Origin: a virus
Reading direction: 5' to 3' (one strand)
Virus record (IMG/VR): IMGVR_UViG_3300044568_001534
Span: 1-42,025 of that record
Length of the DNA stretch: 42,025 nt
Below are positions 8,711 to 19,400 of the stretch, one piece after another (position 1 is the first letter of the stretch; each line of letters opens with the position of its first letter). A model generated the notes under the pieces. That model made no database searches. It saw only the letters and a list, made by a program, of their open reading frames with translations, and was not told the DNA's origin. Made by a program: the position numbers and the translations under genes.

Positions 8711-11700
8711 ATGGCAATTGGTCGAATTTCAGGTCCACTCTTAAAGGCAAACCTTCTTCGCGACGGTGTGAATTTAGCTTTTGAGACTGACTTATTATAT
8801 TTAGATGTTATAAATGGCCGAGTTGGTATCAAAACCGCCAATCCAACTCATGACTTAACTGTTGCTGGTACTACACGTACTACTAATCTTGAAGTTACAA
8901 CTCAAATTGATTTAGCAACGTTTTCAATTAATAACAACACAATCTCAAGTTCATCGTCTACAATTAACTTAGTACCATCCGGTTCTAACCCAATTGTTTA
9001 TCAATCTAAATTAATTGTTGACAATTTACAACTTTCAACAAACACAATTCAAGTTACTGAAACTAATAGTAACTTAAACATTACTACAACCGGATCCGGT
9101 CAAGTTAATGTTAATTCTAATATGCTCGTTAGTGGTAACTTACACGCAACTGGTAACATTACAGCAGATGGTGATATTTTATTAGGAAATGCACCAACTG
9201 ATAGTGTAACCTTCAACGCTGATATTGCTAGTAATATTGTTCCGGATGTAACAAATACATATACGTTAGGTACTGATCCAGCAGCTGGCGGCAACGCATG
9301 GGCTACTGCGTACATACACGATATTACTACCGATACTATTACATTAGATACTGCATCTATCAATAACATAAATCTTGTATTACCACAAGGTAACGTCATT
9401 TATGTTGCTACGACAGGGTTAGATACTAACGGCGGTGTTCATGAACACAACCCATTCTTAACTATTAAACACGCATTGAGTGCTGCAACATCGGGCACTA
9501 CTGTATACATTTATCCAGGTACATATTCTGAAATATTTCCGTTAACTATTCCTACAGGAGTAACAGTTAAAGGCGTTGGACTTAGATCAGTTATAGTTCA
9601 ACCAACTATCGGCACAATAGATAAAGACGCATTTTTAGTAAATGGTGAAACTACACTTGAAGATTTAACCATTACTGGATTTAGATTTAATAGTACAAGT
9701 GATACAGGTTATGGTATTCGGTTAGCAACTAACTTTACAGTTACTTCTAGAAGTCCTTATATTAGAAATGTAACAATCATTACTAAAGGATCTACAGTAA
9801 GTGCTAGCGACCCATACGGGTTTGATAGTAATGATGCTGGTAAAGGGGTATTTGCAGACGGTAGTGTTGCTAATATATCAAGTAACGAAGTTACTATTTT
9901 AATGCACACTGTTACATTTATTACACCAAATCAAGAAGCAATAACTGCAACTAATGGTGTTAGAATTGAGTTAATTAACTCGTTTACATACTTTGCTGAT
10001 AAAGGCATGCATGTATATTCCGGTACTTCTGGGTTTGCAGGTTCAGGTTTAACACGATTAAAGATACCTAATAGAACTGGAACCTGGGAAGTAGGTAACA
10101 CTGTTAATTATTATGGAACAAACGGAACCACCATACTTGCTAGTGGTACAATTGCTAGTGTAGATGCTAACTATGTAAACATTACAGGAAAGCAACTTGG
10201 CTTTGAATCAATTGGCGATCGTTTAAAAAAAATAATTTATGCTAACGGCAATGCTAAGATTTCAACAACCCAATCGAAATTTAGTGGTTCAAGTTTATAT
10301 TTAGATGGTACAACTGACTTTTTACACATTGTTACTCAACCTGATTTTAACTTTGGCACGGCTGATTTTACTATTGAACTATGGGTGTATCGTGTAGGAA
10401 ATCCAGGGACACTTCAAATATTAGTTGATATGCGTACTTCAACACCTGCAGTTTCACCAGTTTTATATCTTAACACAGGCAATCAAATAAGTTATGTCGT
10501 TAATGGTGCAACTGTCATTACTGGCGCAATTATACAACCTACTACATGGACACATATTGCACTAGTTAAACATAATAATATTACTAAAATTTATTATGAC
10601 GGTAATCAAACCGGTGCATCATATGCAGATACAAATAATTATATACAAGGTCCTGTTAGAATTGGCGCAAGATTTGATGCAACGACTGGATTTAACGGTT
10701 ATATTGATGATGTAAGGATTTGCAAAGGCGTTGCAAAATACACATCTACACCATTTCAGATTCCTACAGTTGCATTAACGAGCGATGCATCAACTGTATT
10801 GTTGTTAAATTTTGCCGGAACTAATAATTCTCAAATTATTTTAGACAACGGGTTAACTTTACAGGATCTTAGATCATCAGCAGGCGGTACTGCAAACAGT
10901 ATTACCTTTACTAACTATTCTGACTTTGGCGTAGAAGTTCGAGTAATTGGTTCTGCAAACGTATATGGTAATTATGGAATATATGGAGACGGTGATGGGA
11001 TTAATGTTGTATTAATTAGTCACAACTTTTCATACATCGGATCTGGAAAAAACGGTACAAATGATCCAACCTTACGTATAGACGAAAATGAAGTTGTAGA
11101 ATTAAATCGTGCATTAATTAATTTTACCTATATTGATAACGAAGGTAATTTTAATGTAGGTGATTACTTTTCAGTTAATCAAAAAACAGGTGCAGTAACA
11201 TTTAATGGTACTACTGCTAATTTTGCGTTAACAAATGGTATAACATTTACTGATGGTGTCTATACTACACTAATAAATGCAGCTGATATTATAACTGGTA
11301 ATATTAAAATTTATGACAATAATATTGATTCGTTAACTGGCGATATTAATATTTCGGCTGCAAGTGGCTCAATTAATCTACAAAACAATACACTTATTAC
11401 CGGCAATTTAGATGTTACTGGAGATGTAACGATTGGCGGCAACATTACTATCGGTAATCAACCATCAGATACTATTAGCTTTGTTGCAAAAGTTGATAGT
11501 GATATTGTACCAACTACAAATATAACATACGATTTAGGTACTGCTGCATTAACTTGGAAAAATACCTATTTAAATCGTATTGAGATTGATAAGTTAGTAA
11601 TTGATAATAACACTATTAGCACAACTAATGCAAATAATGATTTAATTTTAACAGCAAGTACAACTGGTAGAATTTATATTCCATCAAACAACGTACAGAT

Positions 11701-12730
11701 TAATAATAATTTAACTGTAACAAATAATTTTACAGTTACAACCGGTACTTCCTATTTAAAGAATACTACAATCGTTGGTGATATTACACAAACTGGTAAT
11801 ATTAACCAAACTGGTACATTAACTACTATCGGTGATACTACAGTTATTGGTAACATTACAACTACCGGCTATATTCAATTACCTAATATTTTATTATCCG
11901 GAAATACAATATCAACACATACTACTAATACAGATTTAAGTATTCAAAGTAATGGCACTGGTAACGTTATTGTAGAAGATTTACAATTTAAAGATAACAA
12001 CATTACAAGTGTTGGAACAAATACGAACATTATTTTAACACCGCAGAGTACCGGTAGCGTTATTATCAACTCTACACAAAGTTTGCAAATTCCAGTTGGT
12101 ACTACATTAGAACGCCCGACTGGTGCAAATGGTATGATACGTTACAACAGTACGTTAAGTAGATATGAAGGGTGGAACGGTACCTACTGGTTAAAGTTGA
12201 GCGGCATACAAGATTTAGATGGCACTACGTATATAACTGCTGAAAATACTCCAGGGGCTAATGATAACGTATTAAGATTTTATGTTGATAATGCATTAAG
12301 AGTTACTATCGACAGCACTAAGTTATATACACCTACTGTACAAACAGATTATATTACAATTACTAATAACACAATTAGCCCAATTAGTGCAAATAGTAAT
12401 CTTAATTTTACAACTACCGGTACCGGTGGTGTTCAATTTGGCAATTTAAAAATTAGAAACAACACAATCACAAACATAGTACCAAATGCAATTACTGAAA
12501 TTGTACAAACAGGTACAGGATATGTAAAAATTAATGGCACCGAGGGTGTAGTTATACCATACGGTACAACGAGTAACCGACCAGGAAATGCAACGTTAGG
12601 CATGATGCGATTTAACACAGACCTAGATGCAATAGAGATTTACAATGGTTCACTATGGATATCTGGTGCAGGTATAACATTTTTAAATGCGTCTGATATT
12701 GGTATCAGTTCAGCATTATTATTTGGATAA
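8711..12730 (+). CDS. Large tail fibre with beta-helix and inserted LamG-like domain, 1339 aa (pair A, copy 2)
   Basis: This is a paralogue of the 1120-aa fibre. It has the same N-terminus (MAIGRISGPLLKANLLRDGV) and the same beta-helix entry at about 229-300 (VIYVATTGLDTN, then FLTIKHALSAA and IYPGTYSEIFPL). It also shares the 'D.EGNFNVGDYF.VNQKTG' module near 815-835 and the GT-RP/RYN motifs near 1130 and 1280. Unlike its partner, it has a concanavalin/laminin-G-like segment inserted at about 512-700 (KFSGSSLYLDGTTDF, FTIELWVYR, TTWTHIALVK, NGYIDDVRICKGVAKYT). That is the classic Laminin_G_3 signature, usually carbohydrate-binding. A late promoter and structured leader precede it. Its likely role is recognition of a different surface glycan from that bound by copy 1. 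Confidence 0.87.
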   Translation: MAIGRISGPLLKANLLRDGVNLAFETDLLYLDVINGRVGIKTANPTHDLTVAGTTRTTNLEVTTQIDLATFSINNNTISSSSSTINLVPSGSNPIVYQSKLIVDNLQLSTNTIQVTETNSNLNITTTGSGQVNVNSNMLVSGNLHATGNITADGDILLGNAPTDSVTFNADIASNIVPDVTNTYTLGTDPAAGGNAWATAYIHDITTDTITLDTASINNINLVLPQGNVIYVATTGLDTNGGVHEHNPFLTIKHALSAATSGTTVYIYPGTYSEIFPLTIPTGVTVKGVGLRSVIVQPTIGTIDKDAFLVNGETTLEDLTITGFRFNSTSDTGYGIRLATNFTVTSRSPYIRNVTIITKGSTVSASDPYGFDSNDAGKGVFADGSVANISSNEVTILMHTVTFITPNQEAITATNGVRIELINSFTYFADKGMHVYSGTSGFAGSGLTRLKIPNRTGTWEVGNTVNYYGTNGTTILASGTIASVDANYVNITGKQLGFESIGDRLKKIIYANGNAKISTTQSKFSGSSLYLDGTTDFLHIVTQPDFNFGTADFTIELWVYRVGNPGTLQILVDMRTSTPAVSPVLYLNTGNQISYVVNGATVITGAIIQPTTWTHIALVKHNNITKIYYDGNQTGASYADTNNYIQGPVRIGARFDATTGFNGYIDDVRICKGVAKYTSTPFQIPTVALTSDASTVLLLNFAGTNNSQIILDNGLTLQDLRSSAGGTANSITFTNYSDFGVEVRVIGSANVYGNYGIYGDGDGINVVLISHNFSYIGSGKNGTNDPTLRIDENEVVELNRALINFTYIDNEGNFNVGDYFSVNQKTGAVTFNGTTANFALTNGITFTDGVYTTLINAADIITGNIKIYDNNIDSLTGDINISAASGSINLQNNTLITGNLDVTGDVTIGGNITIGNQPSDTISFVAKVDSDIVPTTNITYDLGTAALTWKNTYLNRIEIDKLVIDNNTISTTNANNDLILTASTTGRIYIPSNNVQINNNLTVTNNFTVTTGTSYLKNTTIVGDITQTGNINQTGTLTTIGDTTVIGNITTTGYIQLPNILLSGNTISTHTTNTDLSIQSNGTGNVIVEDLQFKDNNITSVGTNTNIILTPQSTGSVIINSTQSLQIPVGTTLERPTGANGMIRYNSTLSRYEGWNGTYWLKLSGIQDLDGTTYITAENTPGANDNVLRFYVDNALRVTIDSTKLYTPTVQTDYITITNNTISPISANSNLNFTTTGTGGVQFGNLKIRNNTITNIVPNAITEIVQTGTGYVKINGTEGVVIPYGTTSNRPGNATLGMMRFNTDLDAIEIYNGSLWISGAGITFLNASDIGISSALLFG
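10241..10810 (+). other. LamG-like (Laminin_G_3) domain inserted in the fibre beta-helix
   Basis: Residues about 512-700 of the 1339-aa fibre carry the hallmark order SLYLDG, FTIELWVY, WTHIALVK, YYDGNQTG, GYIDDVRI. The flanking beta-helix sequence aligns with the 1120-aa paralogue, which has only a short linker here, so the domain is an insertion. Confidence 0.8.
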
Positions 12731-12733
12731 AAT

Positions 12734-13066
12734 ATGGCTACATTATTTAGAAACGTATTACAAACAGGTATTGGTACAACTGAAACATTAGTACTGACTA
12801 CTTCATCAAACGCACATAGTACAGTAATTGGATTTAGTTTATCAAATTTAACCAATAGTATAGTGCTGGCATCTGTTAGAATTTCAGATACTCAATCATT
12901 AACTAGTGCTTTTTTTTTAAAAAACGTAATTTTACCACCTAATCAAAGTTTACGAGTAGTTAACGGTGGTGAAAAATTGGTTTTAGGACCATCAACAGAA
13001 ATTTACATACAATCAAATACAGACGATAGCTTAGATTTAGTTATGAGCTATATTGACGTAATATAA
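12734..13066 (+). CDS. Small beta-sandwich virion protein, 110 aa (family member 2 of 3)
   Basis: It is similar in size and strand pattern to the products of 3848-4189 and 30690-31010. The segments are TTETLVLTTSSNAHSTVIGF, then FFLKNVILPPNQSLRVVNGG, then a final EIYIQSNTDDSLDLVMSYI. There is no signal peptide or membrane segment. The gene begins three bases after the fibre stop codon, and its start lies close behind GGATAAAAT. It probably works with the 1339-aa fibre as an accessory or tip protein; this is inferred from position only. A T8A6 run inside the gene (12911-12924) is read without interruption in frame. Confidence 0.7.
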   Translation: MATLFRNVLQTGIGTTETLVLTTSSNAHSTVIGFSLSNLTNSIVLASVRISDTQSLTSAFFLKNVILPPNQSLRVVNGGEKLVLGPSTEIYIQSNTDDSLDLVMSYIDVI

Positions 13067-13076
13067 GGAAACAACA

Positions 13077-13451
13077 ATGACATATTATGTAGGCAGCGAT
13101 GTTAATCAAACAGACTTATTAGGTGCAAATAATCCTCGCTATTTCTTAGCATTACGTAGAACAGATGACGGTACTTTATACTTTGCAAAAATAGATCAAA
13201 TTACAGATACCGATTCAGTTGTAATTAATGAACCTGGATTAGCTAATCAAGATTATCAAGAATTTGATTACGGTGTTGATTTCTTTGATGGTCGCGATGA
13301 AATAACCCATGCAAGAAATTATAAAAATTTAAAATGGGATCAATATAGATGGGATACTAAAAATATTTTTTATTATATTGACGAACAAGGCAACTTTGTA
13401 GTTCGCATTAATCAAGAATATTCGTATCCGGCTGGATCTCAAATAGGATAA
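13077..13451 (+). CDS. Conserved T4-like marine phage hypothetical protein, 124 aa
   Basis: The product starts MTYYVGSDVNQTDLLGANNP and is acidic and aromatic-rich (FDYGVDFFDGRDE, KWDQYRWDTKNIFYYIDEQG). I recall this type of small protein next to the 'MAEFK.GR..F.W' giant fibres in T4-like marine phages, but I know no assigned function. AAGGAAACAACA precedes the ATG, and the 2523-aa fibre follows after 32 bases. The absence of transmembrane segments and its setting between fibre genes suggest a virion component or a fibre assembly factor. Confidence 0.75.
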   Translation: MTYYVGSDVNQTDLLGANNPRYFLALRRTDDGTLYFAKIDQITDTDSVVINEPGLANQDYQEFDYGVDFFDGRDEITHARNYKNLKWDQYRWDTKNIFYYIDEQGNFVVRINQEYSYPAGSQIG

Positions 13452-13455
13452 GTAC
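13446..13455 (+). promoter_or_regulatory. Weak late-promoter variant GGATAAGTAC
   Basis: GATAAGTAC differs by one base from the GATAAATAC nonamer at 1655 and 8600. It overlaps the stop codon of the 124-aa gene and sits 29 bases before the giant fibre start. Low confidence. Confidence 0.3.
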
Positions 13456-13483
13456 AACAATATGAATTTAATAGGATTAAAAA

Positions 13484-16400
13484 ATGGCAGAATTTAAAAT
13501 TGGCAGGTTCAAATTTGCATGGTCGGGCGCATGGCAAACTAATTATACCTATATCCGAGATATGGTTGTACAATTTAATGGTAAAACATATGTTTGTATA
13601 GTTCCACATACATCGGACGACTTTAACCAAGATATAGTACATTACACACCTGACGGAGAGTTTACTCCATATTGGTCGTTAATGATTAACGGTAATACCT
13701 GGGTAGGCCCATGGGAACCAACTACTAGTTACGGCACTGGTAACATTGTAATCTTTGGCGGGTATGTTTACTTGTGTAATACACCTCACACATCTAATAG
13801 TACTTTTAGTGATGACAATTGGGATATTTTTGGTCAGTTTACTGTATGGAAAGGCAACTGGGCGGTTAGTACATTATACGGTATTGGTGACATTGTTAAG
13901 TATGGCGGTATGAACTATATATGTTCTGTTACACATACCTCTGCATCAACTATTGATATTGGATTAGAAGCTAATATCGCATCATGGGCAATTTTTAATA
14001 AAAGTGTTCAATATAAAGGATCTTGGACAGCAGCATATAGATACAAATTAAATGACGTTGTTAAAGTTGGTTCTAATTTGTGGATTAGTACCGGTGGACA
14101 TAGTTCAGGTTCTTCATTTTCTGAAACTAATTGGACCTTATGGTTAGCTGGGTTAGAGTATAACTCTGTATGGGATAATGTAACTACGTATGATAAAAAT
14201 GATACTGTTAGATATGGTGGATACTTATATGTTAATAAAACATCAAACAACATTGGAAATGCACCATCGATTGAATCAGCTAATTGGACATTATTAACGA
14301 CTAGTTATGAAATTAAAGATGATTGGAGTACTGCTGTTTCCTACAAAATTGGTGCAGTTGTACGATATCATGGTCGCGTATATTCAGCTATTGCCAATAG
14401 CACTGCGCAAAATCCAGTTGCATTTGCAATATCAACAACATATACTGCTAGTGGAAGTTTAGGTACAACTCTTAAAGTTAATAGTTCTGCAGGTATTACA
14501 ATTGGCATGAACGTCATCGGTGCAGGGTTTACCCGTGGTCAGACTGTAGTTTCAATTATAGATAATGTTACTGTACAACTCAATGAAGAACCAGATGATG
14601 CAGTTGTTAATGCACAACCATTAACATTTAGTGGTGTTAATTACATTTTTTGGAAACTAATAATACCAGGTATTAATTGGACTAATAGATGGATTAGCAA
14701 TACCGAGTATGCAGTTGATGATCTAGTACGATGGAACCAAGGCGTATTCCGTTGTATTTCAAATCATAGTTCTACTATTTTAAATTCTCCAAATTTAGAT
14801 ACATCAAATGCATTATGGGTGTTGTATATACAAGATGATATTTACAACGGTACAAATAATCCTGGTGAATTTTTAACACGTAATAACGGAGTAAACGTTG
14901 CATTACCAATTGGTGCGTCTACAAATGTATTAAAAACTGTAGATTCTACACCAACGTGGTCAAACATCTTTACTACACCAAATGTATTTTATGTAGCAAC
15001 TAATGGCGAAGATTTACCAACTAGAGGTACTACATGGGACATTCCATGGAAAACCGTTGCATATGCATGCCAACAAGTAGGCCTAGGAACATTAAATCCA
15101 ACTGCAAGAGCATTATTATTAAGTAATGTTGAATTTTTAGTTACAGATACATATCAATGGATGTTATTTCAAAAATATAATAATTATGCTCCGTTTTCAT
15201 CATCTACTGTCATTGACCAAACTAAAACACTACGTGATGCTAGGTTTATTGTAGCCGCATTTATATATGATATTTCTCGAGGTGCAAATAGTCAAACAGT
15301 TGCAGCAACATTTACATTTTTTTCAAAAGAAAAAAATAATGCGTTTGTTACTGCTGGTGTTGCAGCTAATATGCCAATATTCATTGAAGCATTATCAAGA
15401 TTATTTACAGTAATTAATTTAGTAATGTCTAATACTGCGTTACCGACTAATAACAACTACCAATTAATTAATGCTGTTCCGGCACCGATTACTCAAACAA
15501 TTTTTCCAAATCAATTAATTGAAACGACTGCAGTTTCTAAATTAATAACATTGCAAACTATTATTTCTACTGCATTGTTAAATCAAGATACTTCATTAGT
15601 GCCGTCGCCTAACCAAGGGTTAGCAGCTACTATTTTTGTAAAATCTGGAACGTATTCTGAATTGTTACCAATTACTATATCTGCAAATGTTACACTAATG
15701 GGAGAAGAACTTAGGAGTACAGTTGTGCAACCTATAGATGCCATTAACACCTTGTGTACGCATACTGATGATGACCAGAATTTATTTACAGTTGGCACTA
15801 CAGTTCATATGGCAGATGGTACTCCTATACAGTTTGTATCAATAAATCCAGTAGGTGAATTAAGTACTATATTAGGCGGAGTAACTCCTGGGCAAACATA
15901 TTATGTAATTGGCAATTCTATTACAGAAACATCGTTTGCAGTAAGTTTAACAGCAGGCAGTGTTACTCGAGTTACACTTACAAGAAATACAGGATTTATG
16001 AATGTATATGGTGGCAACGCATTAAACGATATGTTTTATGTAAGAAATGGCACTAGTATACGAAATATGACACTTACCGGGTTGTTAGGAACGTTAACTG
16101 CTCAAAATCAATATTTAACACGTAGACCAACAGGCGGCTCGTATGTTAGTTTAGATCCCGGTGCAGGTCCTGATGATGTAAGTGCGTGGATTTTTAGAAA
16201 ATCGCCATATGTGCAAAATGTTACTACTTTTGGAACAGGTGTTACTGGTTTAAAAATTGATTCAACCTTGCACAATGGCGGAAATCGATCAGTAGTATGT
16301 AATGATTTTACACAAATTATTTCAGATGGTATTGGCATATGGTGTTATGGCGGTAATGCACTTGTCGAAGCAGTATCAGTGTTTTCGTATTATGGATACG

Positions 16401-19400
16401 CAGGATACATGGCAGAAAATGGTGGTAAAATCCGTGCAACAAATGGTAATAGTTCTTACGGTACTTATGGTGTTATATCAGAAGGTTATGATAATTCTGA
16501 ATCTCCAATAATTGGAACAGTTAATAATCGTGCTACTCAAGCAACTGCTAGTGTAGTAAGTTCATTAGGAGCAAATTCTAATATTTTAAAAATTCAATAC
16601 GATCATGCAGGCAGCAATTACAATAATCCTGTAACTAATCTTATTAAGAACAGCAATAACTTCCTTACCAATTGGAATATTGATAATTTTGTATCTATTG
16701 CGCAAAATACTATTTCACCTTCCGGATTATCAGATGGGTGGATGTTAACTACTACATCATCTGCATACGATGCAGGACAAGTAGCACAGCAAATTTCAAT
16801 TCCACCATCAGGAAAGGTGTTTACAAATATTAGCGGAACAAATATTAGCGGTTCGGGGATTGGTGCAACGTTTAATGTTACAGTTACTTCTGCAGAATAC
16901 GTAGTATCTGTAAATTTACCAGGTTCGGGCTATGTTGTAAATAACACTATTTCTATTCCTGGCAATTTAGTAGGCGGCAATGCTGGTACAAATGATATTA
17001 CCATAACTGTTCAATCATTAACAGGAACTGGTATTCAAACTGTAATGTTATCAGGAATTATACCATCTAATACAATAGTACCATATACTTTAAGTATATA
17101 TTGCAAAAAAGGTAATGCAGCAGCAATTTCACTATATGCATTTTTCTTAGGTTCATCTACAAAAGGTAGTCAACTTACATATAATTTTAATTCTAACACA
17201 GCAACTGTTAGTAGCGAAGATGGCGGCGGCGTAGTTCCTACACAATACTCAGTTATTCCAATAACAAATGGGTGGTATCGTATTTCATTTACTGTATATG
17301 ATATATTAGCACTAAACACAACTTTAGAATTTAGAATTTACCCAAGATCTCGAGCAGGTGGTACTACTGGATATACATATGTATACGGTGCGCAAGTTGA
17401 ACGAGCATCAACTGCGTCATTCTATTTAGAAACGTCAACTCAACGATATTGCAGTTATGCTAATTATAGAATTACTGGAGCAGGAACCGGAGTTGTAGTT
17501 GAAGGTAACGAAATTAGATCTAATGCAGTATTTCAAGCACGCATTTTTGATACCGGATTAGGGTTAGGAGGATCTGGTTATATAAATTCATCTAATAATG
17601 CCCAAGGTGGCACATCAACATATATTACATTAGCACAATCTGATGTTAACGTTGCTAATAACTATGTTGGTATGCGATTATTTGTTAATAGCGGTACGGG
17701 AGCCGGCCAATATGGTTACATTGCAGCATATGATACAGTAAGTAAAAATGCGTATGTATTAAAAGAATCTATTACACCGTTAGCTATTACAAATACTACA
17801 AGTGGAACTAATTTAATAACACTAAATTCGTCTGCAGATGTTACAACCTTATATGTAAATCAGCCAATTCAATTTATTCCGGCAACGTTTACTACATCAA
17901 TAACTTCTGTTGGACAAGATCAAATAACTGTAAGCGTAGCAATTGGTGGACTTATAAACACATTAACTGTTAGTTCTACTGCTAAATTACGAGTTGGTAT
18001 GGCTATAACGTTTACCGGTACTACATTTAGTAATATAACACCTAATTTCTCTTATTATATTGTTAGTATTATTGATACTGCAACAATTAATATTTCGACT
18101 TCAAATGGCGGTGTTGTATTAGGATTAGTTTCTGCAATTGGATTAATGACATTAAATTATCCAAATTCTACAAGTTATATAATTGGTCCAACAACCAACA
18201 TGGTTGTAAACTATGCAATCCAGTATACTGGTGCTACAATGGCCGGTATAAAAGTTGGTACCACATATTATATACAAGATGTTATTGATTCTACTAATTT
18301 TACAATGGCATCGTCATTAGTAAGTATAATTGCAAATGCTACTAGTAGTATTGATAATTCGTTAACAATTGATACATCAGTAAATTTAAAACCATTTACA
18401 CCAATTATATTTACAGGTACTACATTTGGCGGAATCGTTGTACATACAAAATATTATATACACAAAATTCCTACCGTAACTAGCATTACATTAACTAGCT
18501 CATTACTTTTAAGAACTGCAACTGCAACAACCGAAGTAAGCAATCTAATTACAGTTGATTCAACTGCTGGATTTGTAGTAGGCAATCCGATTATATTTGT
18601 TGGGCCAGCATTTGGCGGAATTACTAGTGAACAAATATATTATATTCAAGTAGTAAATGATGCAGTATCATTTACTATTTCAACTACTACATCCGGAGCA
18701 GCATATAATCTATCTAGTGCAACTGGCTCACTAATTGTTAAAACTGCTAATGGAACAGTGTCATTATCTACAGCAAGTGGTACAATGGTTGGCACAAGTA
18801 CATCGCCTAAATTAACATTATCGGCAGCATCTGGCAGCATGGTTGGCACATTTAGTGCTCCGTTATTTGGTGGAGTTACTTCAGGTACTATATATTATGT
18901 AAAAACAATTAATGTTGGATCACCCAACACTATTACAATAACTGCTACATCAAATGGATCAACTGCAGTGTCAGTAACTACTGCAGTAGGTCTAATGCAA
19001 ATTGGTGAAGTTGGTTGGGATCATATTAATGCAGGTACTCCGATAGTTACTAATTTTGATTCATCTAGTGTATACTTTATAGAACCTAAAATTACAAGTT
19101 CTTTACCTAATTTTGAAATTGCATTATCAGTTGCACCATTTGCTAGTGCAATAGGAATTGCGTATGGTAACAACACATTTATTGCAATTCAAACATCTAG
19201 TCAGACTGCATATGCATCTACTAATGGCGAAGTATGGACTAATTTAACTTTACCAGTAGTTGCAACATGGACTGATATTGCATATGGTAACACATATTGG
19301 GTAATTATTTCAAGTGCAGGCACAGGAAGTGGGTCAACTGTATTAGTATCTACAACTAATGGAGACTCATGGAAAACTGCATATTTACCATCAATTAGTA

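Noticed and set aside
12911-12925. TTTTTTTTAAAAAAC as a -1 frameshift site (in-frame T-TTT-TTA and A-AAA-AAC)
   Set aside because: Slippage would hit a stop after five codons, no stimulatory hairpin is evident, and the zero-frame product matches its family length. Homopolymers are expected in AT-rich DNA.
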